Positions 34,881 through 43,921 of a DNA stretch of 64,000 bases are shown piece by piece (position 1 is the stretch's first letter; each line of letters opens with the position of its first letter). The notes below the pieces were generated by a model. The model had not been told where the DNA came from, searched no databases, and worked only from the letters and a program-made list of their open reading frames with translations. Origin of the DNA: Brachyspira innocens ATCC 29796 (lineage in GTDB: Bacteria > Spirochaetota > Brachyspiria > Brachyspirales > Brachyspiraceae); assembly GCF_000384655.1 (NCBI RefSeq), contig NZ_ARQI01000126.1, positions 1-64,000 of the forward strand. Direction: 5' to 3'. The translations under genes were made by a program, and so were the position numbers.

Positions 34881-36119
34881 TTATCTTCTTCCTCTTAAAA
34901 ACTTCTTAATAGGTATAAAGTCAGCAGGATTCAAAGCTACACCATTTCTTCTAACTTCAAAGTGTAAATGGCTTCCAGTAGATCTTCCAGTGCTTCCCAT
35001 TCTTCCTATCATAACACCAACGCCTACATTTGCTCCTGCTTTTGTAGTTATAGAATTAAGGTGTCCGTAATATGTAGTGTATCCTTTATCATGTCTTACT
35101 ATTACCAAATTTCCGTATCCGCCGCTGTATCCTGCAAATATAACTTTACCTTTTCTTGCGGCATATACTGGTGTATTTAGTCTTCCTGGTATATCAACAC
35201 CCATATGTTTAGTTCTTACTCCAGTAATAGGGTGTACTCTGTATCCGAATACGCTGCTTATTCTAGTTATAGTTGTAGGAAGACTGAACATCTGTCCGAA
35301 TTTATCTATTCTTTCATCTAAAGTATATTTAGCACCAGGTAGGAATATATCGTCTCCTTCTTCTATATTTGAAGCATCAGATATTTTATTGAAAGTAAGT
35401 ACTCTTTTTAATGAAACATCATATCTTTCTGTAACATCTTCTATGGATTCGCCTTTTTTCATAGTATATAATAGACCATTTCTGTTAGGCACTATGATTT
35501 TTTGTCCAGGTCTTAATCTATTTGCATTGCTTATTTTATTAACACTCACTAAAGTATCCAAATTAGCACCTATTTTTCTTGATATAACAGTGAGATTATC
35601 TCCTTCTTCTATTATATACTCATCATATTTCATTCCTATAGTTCCGTCTCCTACCAATGTATTATCAGAAGTTATAGTATTATAAAATATATCTGTGGCA
35701 TTTTCTATTGTTACAGCAGAAGTTACAGTTGGAACATCAGATAAACTAGATTCAGGGCTGCTGGATAATTGTTCAGGCGACATTTCATCTAATACTTTAT
35801 TATATGCTACATTAGAAGGCAGTTTATCCTTTGGAAGTATTGCTGCATTAGAAGTCTGACGCATATTCATTATTAAGAAATTGGCAAGAAATAGAAATAG
35901 TGAAAATGATACAACAGTTAATACGAATTTCTTAATTAAACTTGAAAACATTTTGTTTGGTTTATTTTCATTATACCTTGTAGAATGTACAAAAGTGGTT
36001 CTTATTCTAGGCGAATTATTTTGAAATTTTGACTTGATACCTTCGAGTATATTTTCTATATGCAGAAATATACCTTTGCTTTTTCTGATTTTTGTGTACT
36101 TAAATTTGTTATTTTTCAT
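34881..36119 (-). CDS. LysM/M23 peptidoglycan endopeptidase
   Basis: Cell-wall hydrolase. The 412-residue protein has a cytoplasmic tail of about 68 residues, one membrane segment near 69-88 (VLTVVSFSLFLFLANFLIMN), two LysM domains (about 171-212 and 218-260), and a C-terminal M23 domain: FGYRVHPITG near 292-301, HMGVDIPG near 306-313 and HLHFE near 383-387. These contain the zinc ligands (H..D and HxH) of lysostaphin-type enzymes, so activity is expected. It is anchored in the inner membrane facing the periplasm. It may act in cell division or elongation; context gives no more. Confidence 0.92.
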   Translation of the reverse strand: MKNNKFKYTKIRKSKGIFLHIENILEGIKSKFQNNSPRIRTTFVHSTRYNENKPNKMFSSLIKKFVLTVVSFSLFLFLANFLIMNMRQTSNAAILPKDKLPSNVAYNKVLDEMSPEQLSSSPESSLSDVPTVTSAVTIENATDIFYNTITSDNTLVGDGTIGMKYDEYIIEEGDNLTVISRKIGANLDTLVSVNKISNANRLRPGQKIIVPNRNGLLYTMKKGESIEDVTERYDVSLKRVLTFNKISDASNIEEGDDIFLPGAKYTLDERIDKFGQMFSLPTTITRISSVFGYRVHPITGVRTKHMGVDIPGRLNTPVYAARKGKVIFAGYSGGYGNLVIVRHDKGYTTYYGHLNSITTKAGANVGVGVMIGRMGSTGRSTGSHLHFEVRRNGVALNPADFIPIKKFLRGRR

Positions 36120-36234
36120 GTCTCTGTTAAATTAATACTAAATGTTTTTATTAAGAAATAATTTCTTCTAATATACAAACATTTTTTAGTATTGTCAATA
36201 GTTTAATATTCTTTTTTTAAATTTAGTTTCTTAC

Positions 36235-36888
36235 TTATAATACATAATCGGCAATTTCTTTAAATGAATTTAAATAATAATCATTATTATTTAAATTTAT
36301 CAAAATATTTTTATCAGTTATACCATACAATGCCAATATGCATTTTATTTTGGAATTAACAGCAAATTTATAATCAGGCACACCATCTCCAACCATAATA
36401 GTTTCATCTTCTTTCAAATTATAATCATTTTTTATACCATACCATATATTAACATCAGGTTTCCTGTACGGATAAACACCATCTCCTATCAAAGACTTAA
36501 AAAATTTGATTATATTTAATTTTTCTGTTGTTTTTTTAACCATTTTATTTGGCTTATTGCTTATTATAAACATATTAATACTATGTTTGTATAATAGCTC
36601 TAATGTATCATAAACTCCGCTGTATAATTTGGTATTATCAACACAATGCTCTTCATAATATTTCATATAAAAGCTGTATACTTCCTCTTCAATATTTTCA
36701 TTATTATTGTATTTATTTATAGCACGTTTTATAAGTACTCTAGCACCATTGCCCACAAATTTATGGGCATCTTCAATTGTGATGTTTTTTAAGTTAAAAT
36801 GTGTAAGCGTTGTATTTACGCAATGGTAAATATCATCTATAGAATCTACTAAAGTACCGTCCAAATCGAATATTATATTTTTAATCAT
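36235..36888 (-). CDS. HAD phosphatase, phosphoglycolate phosphatase-like
   Basis: A 217-residue HAD-IA hydrolase. Motif 1 is FDLDGTLVDS (residues 6-15, nucleophile Asp7), motif 2 ISNKP near 114-118, motif 3 the Lys in YRKPDVNIW near 140-148, and motif 4 MVGDGVPDYKFA near 166-177. The helical cap between motifs 1 and 2 fits Gph/PgmB relatives. It lies 17 bases downstream of def on the same strand and is probably co-transcribed. The substrate cannot be told. Confidence 0.85.
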   Translation of the reverse strand: MIKNIIFDLDGTLVDSIDDIYHCVNTTLTHFNLKNITIEDAHKFVGNGARVLIKRAINKYNNNENIEEEVYSFYMKYYEEHCVDNTKLYSGVYDTLELLYKHSINMFIISNKPNKMVKKTTEKLNIIKFFKSLIGDGVYPYRKPDVNIWYGIKNDYNLKEDETIMVGDGVPDYKFAVNSKIKCILALYGITDKNILINLNNNDYYLNSFKEIADYVL

Positions 36889-36905
36889 TTTTTGTCCGTT
36901 TTTAA

Positions 36906-37475
36906 TTAATTGTTAGTATTTTGTAGTTTTTCCCTGTTTTGTACTTTTTTTATTCCTCTTACAGTATTATTTCTAAGTTCTTTTAATTCTCTTTTTAATC
37001 TTCTTTTTTGATATGATTCCAATCTATCTATAAATGATATTCCATTTGTATGATCTATTTCATGCTGAAGTACTTTTGCTATATATCCTTCGGCTTCAAG
37101 TATTTGTTCATTTCCTTCTTTATCTAAATATTTTACTTTTATCTCTTTATATCTTGCCACATCATCTCTTATTTCTGGAAATGATAAACAACCTTCTTCT
37201 AATATTTCTTTTTCTTCTCCATGCCATATTATTTCTGGGTTTATAAGTGCTAGTTTGAAGTCTGGTTTTGTTTCATCATCAAAATCAGGTACTGATATAA
37301 CTATAAGTCTTTTTAATACTCCTATTTGAACAGCTGCAAGTCCTACACCTCTCTCTTTATACATAGTTTCAAACATATCATCTATTAATGCAAGTATTTC
37401 ATCATCTATTTTTTCTATTTTTTCTGATACCTGCTGAAGTCTTTCATCTCCATATATAACTAACTCTCTAAGCAT
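36906..37475 (-). CDS. def: Peptide deformylase
   Basis: Removes the formyl group from new proteins. The 189-residue protein has all three metal-site motifs: GVGLAAVQIG near 45-54, EEGCLSFP near 94-101 and QHEIDHTNG near 138-146, with Cys and two His binding the metal and Glu catalytic. There is a C-terminal extension of about 30 basic residues. GGAGAAAA precedes the ATG. It is upstream of the HAD phosphatase gene in a two-gene unit; fmt, its usual partner, is not here. Confidence 0.95.
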   Translation of the reverse strand: MLRELVIYGDERLQQVSEKIEKIDDEILALIDDMFETMYKERGVGLAAVQIGVLKRLIVISVPDFDDETKPDFKLALINPEIIWHGEEKEILEEGCLSFPEIRDDVARYKEIKVKYLDKEGNEQILEAEGYIAKVLQHEIDHTNGISFIDRLESYQKRRLKRELKELRNNTVRGIKKVQNREKLQNTNN

Positions 37476-37651
37476 ATTTTTATTTTCTCCTAAAAAATTA
37501 TCTGTAAAAATTATATATTTATTATTATAAAGTAATACTCATTATCAATTAATATTAAATTTCCTATATAATATTAAATTTTTTGCTTATAGTCAAGACA
37601 TTTTTTATATTAGGTTTACATAATTTTTTTGTATAAATTGATTAAATTCCT

Positions 37652-37680
37652 TTGACAAATGATTATTTTGTAGTAGAATA
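37652..37680 (+). promoter_or_regulatory. Promoter nearly touching the start of the HAD-IB gene
   Basis: Perfect TTGACA (37652-37657), 16 bases, TAGAAT (37674-37679). Transcription would begin around 37685-37688, within a few bases of the ATG at 37689 or the second ATG at 37692, so the mRNA may be leaderless. Confidence 0.6.
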
Positions 37681-37688
37681 ACATTATT

Positions 37689-38348
37689 ATGATGAAAGTG
37701 GCATATTTTGATTTGGATAAAACTATCTTAAAAAAAGATTCAATAGTTCCTTTTATGAAATTCTATTTAAGAAAGAATCCTTCTAGTTTCATATATTATA
37801 TAGCTTTGCTTCCTTATTTTATTTTATTTTGTCTAAAAATAATAAATAATGAGAGTGTAAAGTATAGAATAGCACATATATTTAGAAATATAGATATAGA
37901 GTTTGGAAATAAAATAGGAAAAGAGTTTGCAGATACTGTAGTGCCATCTCTTTATTATAGGGACGCTTTGGAAGAAATAAAGAAATTAAAAAGCAAAGGC
38001 TATACACTGGTTTTAGTTACAGCTAGTTTTGAGATTTACGCTAAATATATAGCAGAAAATTTGGGGTTTGATAGATGTATGGGTACTGAACTTTGGACTT
38101 TTAGAGGAAAGTATACTGGTTATATGTACGGAAGAAACTGCTATGGTACTGCTAAAAGATACAGGCTATTTACAGAGCATTTTTTTCCTAAACATAAAGA
38201 TAAAAATATAGCATACAGCGACTCTATAAGTGATTTACCTCTTTTTGAATTTGCCGACACTAAAATATGCGTTAATCCTGATAAAAGATTAAAAGAGCAT
38301 GCTTTAAATAACAAAAATAAAGGCTTTATTATAGTTAATTGGAGATAA
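37689..38348 (+). CDS. HAD-IB phosphatase (SerB-like)
   Basis: A 219-residue hydrolase: motif 1 YFDLDKTIL (Asp8 nucleophile, Asp10 acid/base), motif 2 LVTASFEIYA near 114-123, and motif 4 AYSDSISDLPLFE near 177-189, the HAD-IB pattern of phosphoserine phosphatase-like and CicA-type enzymes. A hydrophobic stretch at about 34-52 (FIYYIALLPYFILFCLKI) could attach it to the membrane. The TPR gene begins four bases after its stop, so they are translated from one transcript. A phospholipid or small phosphomonoester substrate is possible. Confidence 0.83.
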   Translation: MMKVAYFDLDKTILKKDSIVPFMKFYLRKNPSSFIYYIALLPYFILFCLKIINNESVKYRIAHIFRNIDIEFGNKIGKEFADTVVPSLYYRDALEEIKKLKSKGYTLVLVTASFEIYAKYIAENLGFDRCMGTELWTFRGKYTGYMYGRNCYGTAKRYRLFTEHFFPKHKDKNIAYSDSISDLPLFEFADTKICVNPDKRLKEHALNNKNKGFIIVNWR

Positions 38349-38352
38349 AATT

Positions 38353-39429
38353 ATGTTAGCTAGTGAAAGTGTAAATAATATTAATGTGGATGATGATATC
38401 AAAGAGGTTATAAAAGAAAGTAATGATATTGTTATAGAAAAGATAAACAATTTAATAGACATAAATAATATTTCTTATGCTAAAAAACTAGCTTTAGAAT
38501 TAATAAAAAAAGATAATAAATATAAATATGGATATTTGGTTTTAGCAGATATATACTACGAAGAAAATGATTTTAATGCTGTAATAGAATTAATGGATAA
38601 TGGGCTTAGTTTTATAAAAGATGATAAGGATTTGCTTGAAAATAAGATTGAAGCACTTATAAATACTTATCAATATGATAAAGCTAAAGATGTAATAGAA
38701 AAACTTATATCTATTGGAGATATTAATTCTAGTATTTACGGTCAGTATGGGATTATATTATCAATGGAAGGAAAGCATAATGAAGCTATAGAAAAGTATA
38801 AAAAGGCTGTATCTATAGATAATGATGATGTTTTATCTATGATTAATATGTCGGTAGCATACAGAGCTATGTATAAATACGATGAAGCTTTTGATATTTT
38901 AGAAAGAGCATTAACTATAAATAAAAATGATGTTAATATTATAAACAGAATTAATAATATTAAATATTTAATAGATAATTCTAAATTTGATATAGATAAA
39001 TTCACATCAATTGAAGCAAATCCAGACAGATTTCATTTGCTTGTACCAGAGAATTTTAATGCATATATAGAGGGTTCCTTACTAAAAATAGAAAGCCCAG
39101 ACAATAGAATATCAATTATAATAAGTTACAGCAATGAAAAATATGATGAAAAGGCTATAAAAGAGTTATTTGACAGCTTTAGAGATAGAAGAGGGGAGCT
39201 TTATTCTATTATTAAGCCAATATCTATAAAAAACAGAGAAAATTATAATGATTTATTTGCAGAGTTCGTTTTTACATCAAAGATAAATAAAAATGACTTT
39301 TTTAATGCTATAGCTGTAGTAAGTAAAGGAAATGAATCTATAATACTTACAATTTCCTCTACTGTTACTATAAGCAATAGTTTAATATCATTTGCATACG
39401 ATGTTATGAATAGTTTATATTTTAAATGA
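38353..39429 (+). CDS. TPR-repeat protein
   Basis: A 358-residue protein with four to five TPR-like units between about residues 40 and 205 (for example YGYLVLADIYYEENDFNAVIEL and SIYGQYGIILSMEGKHNEAI). The C-terminal 140 residues form a separate beta-rich domain with no family I recognise. There is no signal peptide. TPR domains bind other proteins; partner unknown. It is tightly coupled to the HAD-IB gene. Confidence 0.8.
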   Translation: MLASESVNNINVDDDIKEVIKESNDIVIEKINNLIDINNISYAKKLALELIKKDNKYKYGYLVLADIYYEENDFNAVIELMDNGLSFIKDDKDLLENKIEALINTYQYDKAKDVIEKLISIGDINSSIYGQYGIILSMEGKHNEAIEKYKKAVSIDNDDVLSMINMSVAYRAMYKYDEAFDILERALTINKNDVNIINRINNIKYLIDNSKFDIDKFTSIEANPDRFHLLVPENFNAYIEGSLLKIESPDNRISIIISYSNEKYDEKAIKELFDSFRDRRGELYSIIKPISIKNRENYNDLFAEFVFTSKINKNDFFNAIAVVSKGNESIILTISSTVTISNSLISFAYDVMNSLYFK

Positions 39430-39443
39430 TTTTTTGGTATTAT

Positions 39444-39884
39444 TTAAAAATCAATATCTTTATTTTGTATATTGCTTAATAATTTTTCTACTAATAATAC
39501 CAAAGTTTCTTTTTCTTTAGATGACATATTGTGAAACATTATTTCATTATTTTTTTTAATATCTTCAAATACAATTTCTTTAACCTTTTTGCTTTTAGGA
39601 GTTAAATATATTTCTTTATATCTTTTATCTTCACTGCTTATTTTTCTTTTTATAAATCCTTTTTTTTCCAATCTGTATAGAGTTCCAGCTATTGTAGGAT
39701 TACTTAAACCTAAAAAATTTTCTATATCTCTTTGATTAATAATTTTCTGCTCATTATGATAAAGAAACATTAATATATCCATTTGTGAAGATGTTAATTT
39801 ATGTTTATCCAAAAATTTATTGAATCTGTTATCTAAAGCAGTATGAAGTTCTTTTATTAATTTTCCTATAAACACATCTTCCAT
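39444..39884 (-). CDS. MarR-family transcriptional regulator
   Basis: About 146 residues from the ATG at 39884, which has AGAGG ten bases upstream; a TTG further up, at 39905, is disfavoured. The winged helix reads LTSSQMDILMFLYHNEQKIINQRDIENFLGLSNPTIAGTLYRLEKKGFI, with the wing KRKISSEDKRYKEI, characteristic of MarR proteins. MarR dimers usually repress a neighbouring gene, often in response to small molecules; no divergent gene adjoins here, so its target is unclear. It is convergent with the TPR gene, 14 bases apart. Confidence 0.9.
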   Translation of the reverse strand: MEDVFIGKLIKELHTALDNRFNKFLDKHKLTSSQMDILMFLYHNEQKIINQRDIENFLGLSNPTIAGTLYRLEKKGFIKRKISSEDKRYKEIYLTPKSKKVKEIVFEDIKKNNEIMFHNMSSKEKETLVLLVEKLLSNIQNKDIDF

Positions 39885-40089
39885 ATAAATATTACCTCTG
39901 TACAAATTGTATTATAATAATATAATATATGAATTTTTATACAAAAAACAAGAATATAAAAATAATTTAATATAACTGTTGTAATTTTGTATTTTTAATA
40001 TTAACTGTATTAAAATGAAAAATTGCAACAGCTTTAATAGTTTTACACTTATACTTTAGCGAATCATATTCTATGCTTGTCAATGATAT

Positions 40090-40172
40090 TAAGGTTATTT
40101 TGGCGAAGACGCACAAATATCAAAATTAAAAAAACTAGTTTTTTAAAAAACTATATTTATTTAGGTATATAA
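40090..40172 (+). repeat. Possible decayed copy of the dispersed repeat
   Basis: A short GC-containing piece (GGCGAAGACGC) followed by AAAACTAG...TATTTATTTAGGTATATA, which matches the right end of copy B over TTTAGGTATATA. The rest of the core is missing. Confidence 0.35.
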
Positions 40173-40177
40173 TAAAA

Positions 40178-41248
40178 CTATTTGTATATTTCATAAAAAT
40201 TGTCGTATTCTATATCATTTTCTTTTAATATATTAGTTAATTTATCTTTTAAATGTATTTCGCTTTCCCAAGACATTCCGCATCCTGCAGATATTTCGCT
40301 AGGTATTGATATTATTTTGCCAAGAAGCTCATTCGTTTCTGACATAATATTTTTAAATGATTTTTCGGCTCTCATAACATCTGTTGTGGTATTAAAAGTT
40401 ATTATTAATCTTTTATCTTTGATTTCTTCTTTTTTTTCTGTATTTGAAGAGTTTTGTTTTATTTTATTTTTATTAGATGCATTTTTTTCAAAACCAATGA
40501 TAGCAGCTCCTATAGCACCTGCATATTGTCCTCTGCTGTCTGTAATAACTTTTCCGCCTAATGTTTTTTCTAAAGTTTTTATTAAATAATCAAATACACA
40601 TAATCCTCCAGTAAGGAAGTATGTATCATCTTTAAACTTTCCGCAAAGAGATGCTACTTTATTTGCAACAGAGTTTACTATTGCATATGCTATTTCATTT
40701 TTTTGTTTTCCGCTTGCTTTAAGACTTATAACTTCTGTTTCTGCAAATACTGTACACATAGAGCTTATAACAACATCAGTATCATTACATTTTTCTGCCT
40801 CTTCAAGAAGAGTAGGTATAGAACAGCCCAAAGAGTTTGCCATTAATTCTATAAATCTTCCAGTACCAGCAGAGCATTTATCATTCATAATAAAATTGTC
40901 TACTTTACCATTTTTTATGCTTATTATTTTTGTATCCTGTCCGCCTATATCAATTAAAGTTCCGTTTAAATTATTGAATAAAAAATTAGCACCTTTGGCA
41001 TGACAAGTAATTTCAGTTACAGTTTTATTTGCATATTCTATTGATACTCTTCCATAACCTGTACCTGTAAAATATGAGTTTTCTTTATTTATATTTTTTT
41101 CTTTAAGCATTTCTAATATTTTTGAAGCCGCTTCTACACCAGACCAGCCTGTAGGAATCATAAATAATTCTGTCAAATCATTTTTTTCATCATCAAAAAC
41201 TGCCACCTTTGAAGCAGTTGAGCCTATATCTATACCAATATAATACAT
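40178..41248 (-). CDS. 2-hydroxyacyl-CoA dehydratase/double-cubane activase ATPase (YjiL/HgdC-like)
   Basis: ATP-driven electron injector that reduces the partner dehydratase-like protein. The 356-residue ASKHA-fold protein has YIGIDIGSTASKVAVF at 3-18, IDIGGQDTK at 99-107, Cys125 in NDKCSAGTGRF and Cys165 in SSMCTVFAETE, the two Cys that bind the [4Fe-4S] cluster between the subunits of the dimer, and GGLCVFDYL for the second phosphate loop. The last ~80 residues (after about 275) are an extra domain like that of YjiL. It lies downstream of the two YjiM-like genes and the class V enzyme. Confidence 0.9.
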   Translation of the reverse strand: MYYIGIDIGSTASKVAVFDDEKNDLTELFMIPTGWSGVEAASKILEMLKEKNINKENSYFTGTGYGRVSIEYANKTVTEITCHAKGANFLFNNLNGTLIDIGGQDTKIISIKNGKVDNFIMNDKCSAGTGRFIELMANSLGCSIPTLLEEAEKCNDTDVVISSMCTVFAETEVISLKASGKQKNEIAYAIVNSVANKVASLCGKFKDDTYFLTGGLCVFDYLIKTLEKTLGGKVITDSRGQYAGAIGAAIIGFEKNASNKNKIKQNSSNTEKKEEIKDKRLIITFNTTTDVMRAEKSFKNIMSETNELLGKIISIPSEISAGCGMSWESEIHLKDKLTNILKENDIEYDNFYEIYK

Positions 41249-41302
41249 TTTATTTTTCCTTTATATTTTATTTATCATTTATTAATATTTTTATTAAAAA
41301 GT

Positions 41303-42448
41303 TTAAAAACGCCTGCTTATTTCTTTTACAGCATTAATACCTTTTTCTATTTCTTCTATTGTATTAAAGTAAGAAAAACTAAATCTTACAATACCCTGAT
41401 TAACAGTATTAAGAGAAGTATGCATAAGAGGTGCACAATGTCCTCCAGACCTAGTAGCTATATCGTATTCAGATGAAAGTATATCAGATATTTTAGCAGA
41501 ATCAATATCTGCAATATTTAAAGATACTATTGATGTTCTTTTATCAGTGTCATAATTACCGTAAAACTTTATATTTTCTATATTTTTTATCTCATCATAA
41601 AAATATTTTGCTAATTGTCTTTCATGATTTCTTATTTTTTCTACGCCCTCTTCTTCTATAAACTTTAATGCAGCATTAAGTCCCGCTATAGAATGACTAT
41701 TTAAAGTACCTGCTTCAAGTCTTACTGGCATATTTTCAGGCTGAGTTTTTGAATAAGTTTTAATTCCAGAACCACCAGTTTTTAGAGGTTTTATATCTAT
41801 GCCTTTTTTTATACATAGCCCGCCAGTTCCCTGAGGTCCCATAAGCCCCTTATGACCAGTGAAGCATACAATATCAATATTACTTTTTTTCATATCTATA
41901 TCTATACTTCCTGCACTTTGAGAAGCATCCAATATAAAAAGTATATTATGTTTTTTGCATAAACTGCCTATAAAATCTATATCCAAAACATCGCCTATAA
42001 CATTAGAGGCATGAGTACATATAATTGCTTTTGTATTTTGTTTTATATTTTTTTCTATATCATTATAATTTATTTGGCCTTTGATATCAGCATTTATTAT
42101 TGTAAGTTCAGTCCCAAGTTCCTGCATTTCATAAAGAGGTCTCAAAACGCTGTTATGTTCTAATGATGTTGTTATAATATGAGTATCTTTATGATTTTGT
42201 ATTATACCTTTAATTGCAGTATTTAATGCTTCTGTAGAATTACTTGTAAATGCTGTATAGTTTGGAGTGTATCCGTTAAAAAGTTTTACAATTCTTTCTC
42301 TTGTTTCAAGTATTATTCTCTCGCTGCTTAATGATGCTTCATAAGAACCTCTTGATGCATTAGCAAAACTATTTATAGCTTCAAAAACCGCTTTTGCAAC
42401 AGTATCAGGTTTTTTTAATGTGGTTGCAGCATTATCAAAATAAATCAT
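41303..42448 (-). CDS. Class V aminotransferase / cysteine desulfurase-like PLP enzyme
   Basis: A 381-residue PLP enzyme. DNAATTLKKP at 5-14, LEHNSVLRP at 96-104, LDASQSAG at 173-180 and the Schiff-base Lys200 in FTGHK are the fold's marks. ATRSGGHCAP in the C-terminal part holds the catalytic-type Cys of group II (SufS/CsdA) desulfurases. It belongs to the subgroup of cysteine desulfurase relatives often found near selenium or 2-hydroxyacyl-CoA dehydratase-like genes. Here it sits between the activase and the YjiM-like genes, 117 bases from the latter, so it might supply sulfur for their clusters; this is inference. Confidence 0.87.
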   Translation of the reverse strand: MIYFDNAATTLKKPDTVAKAVFEAINSFANASRGSYEASLSSERIILETRERIVKLFNGYTPNYTAFTSNSTEALNTAIKGIIQNHKDTHIITTSLEHNSVLRPLYEMQELGTELTIINADIKGQINYNDIEKNIKQNTKAIICTHASNVIGDVLDIDFIGSLCKKHNILFILDASQSAGSIDIDMKKSNIDIVCFTGHKGLMGPQGTGGLCIKKGIDIKPLKTGGSGIKTYSKTQPENMPVRLEAGTLNSHSIAGLNAALKFIEEEGVEKIRNHERQLAKYFYDEIKNIENIKFYGNYDTDKRTSIVSLNIADIDSAKISDILSSEYDIATRSGGHCAPLMHTSLNTVNQGIVRFSFSYFNTIEEIEKGINAVKEISRRF

Positions 42449-42565
42449 AAAAGTATCCGATAGATTTTTTATTCTAGGTAAACTAATATATTAATTAATA
42501 CTAGTTTACCTATTTTAAAAAATGTTTTTTATTATTTAATATTATTTAAATGTTTAATAATATAA

Positions 42566-43717
42566 TCAAAGCATTTCAACAAACGCTTCTAATCTAGTTC
42601 TTAATTGAGGAGCATCGCTGTTTGAGTAGTTAGTTTCTATAGCCAAATATGATTTTCCTAATCCTTCTACTGTCCTTCTTACTTTTTCAGTTTCTATAGC
42701 ATATGTGTGGCATGCTGTAAGTGTAACATCTACAACACCGTCAACTTTATAGTCTTCTATATACTGTTTTATTCTCTCCATTCTGCCGTCATTAGGAGTC
42801 ATAATAGAACAAGGTATATTTATGTATCTTTCTGCTATAGCTTCTATAGGGTCTTTATTTTCTTCATCAACAAGCATTTCAAAGTTTTTAGTACCCACAC
42901 AGTTTTCAATACATACAACACTTCCGCCAATTTCTTCTATCTGTTTTATTACTTTATCAACAACGCCTCCAGTAGGGCAGCCTGTTATAAGTATTCTAGG
43001 AGTATCTTTGGTAAAAGGAGTTTCGCCTTTATCATATCTTTCTTTCATATTTTGTGTAGTTTTTCTGATTTCTTCAAAGAATTCTTTTTTATCAAATTTG
43101 AAATTAGAAGAGTTCATAACATCATGCATTTCAGTTCCTTTAACAGGAGAAGGTACTAATTTTGCAAGCGAGAAAAATTCTTTCATAACATTTCTCTCTT
43201 CATTACATAATTTTATAGCGTCTTTCAATTTTTCTTCTGTTATTTCTACATTAAACTTTTCTTCTAATTTTTTTATAAGTTCTTTTATTTCATTTTTCCA
43301 AAGTTCAAAGGAATAGCTGTTTCTTGTATGAGGCAGCTGCATAACATGAGTATCTTTTACCTCTCCCAAAAGTTCATACATTTTCTTTTTACCATCACAG
43401 GTAGTTTCTCCAACTATTAAATCAGAAAAATACATATAAGGACATTTATCTGTAATAGCAAATCCGTAACTTGATTTTATAAGAGGACATAAATTTTTAG
43501 GCAGACGTTTTTCTGCTTCAGGTATAGTCTCTTCGCTTGTAGAGCATAATGATACGCTTAAAGCATCAGCAGCATATATTATTTCTCTAGGCGTATAAGT
43601 ACAGAAAATACCTACTACATTTCTTCCTTTGTCTTTTTCAGCTTTCATAGTAAGAAAGCCTTTTTTGCGTGCATCTGCAAATGTTTCAAAAATTTCTGGT
43701 AAATTGTTGTTAGACAT
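42566..43717 (-). CDS. Double-cubane-cluster/2-hydroxyacyl-CoA dehydratase-like protein, copy 2 (YjiM-like)
   Basis: A 383-residue protein colinear with E. coli YjiM: LPEIFETFADARKKGFL at the start, FCTYTPREI with Cys39, SLCST with Cys58, NLCPLIKSSYGF with Cys77, KCPY with Cys92, GETTCDGKKKMYE with Cys107, GCPTGG, ENCVG and ACHTYA later. The number and spacing of Cys fit the family in which double-cubane [8Fe-9S] clusters reduce small molecules. Substrate unknown. It follows an equally long paralogue by 204 bases. A true 2-hydroxyacyl-CoA dehydratase would need two different subunits; these two are too alike for that. Confidence 0.88.
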   Translation of the reverse strand: MSNNNLPEIFETFADARKKGFLTMKAEKDKGRNVVGIFCTYTPREIIYAADALSVSLCSTSEETIPEAEKRLPKNLCPLIKSSYGFAITDKCPYMYFSDLIVGETTCDGKKKMYELLGEVKDTHVMQLPHTRNSYSFELWKNEIKELIKKLEEKFNVEITEEKLKDAIKLCNEERNVMKEFFSLAKLVPSPVKGTEMHDVMNSSNFKFDKKEFFEEIRKTTQNMKERYDKGETPFTKDTPRILITGCPTGGVVDKVIKQIEEIGGSVVCIENCVGTKNFEMLVDEENKDPIEAIAERYINIPCSIMTPNDGRMERIKQYIEDYKVDGVVDVTLTACHTYAIETEKVRRTVEGLGKSYLAIETNYSNSDAPQLRTRLEAFVEML

Positions 43718-43921
43718 ATTATTACTCCCTAAATATATTTGTTTATAAAAATAGAAATGGATTCTATATCCTATAGAATTAAAAGATTATAATGTATGTT
43801 TTGTATATTTATTGGATAGGTAAGAAATGGCTACTATCAATTTGTTTACAGCAAAATCAGTAATCATAATTAAAATTATAATCAAAATAACTTTGTTTGT
43901 CAATTAAAATATACAAATAAT

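Noticed and set aside
35077-35685. 202-residue plus-strand frame
   Set aside because: Antisense to the LysM/M23 peptidase gene, which has clear domains and a ribosome site.
42707-43316. Plus-strand open frames of 150 and 164 residues
   Set aside because: They lie opposite the YjiM-like gene, where Cys- and Lys-rich coding sequence makes long antisense frames; their products look like no protein family.
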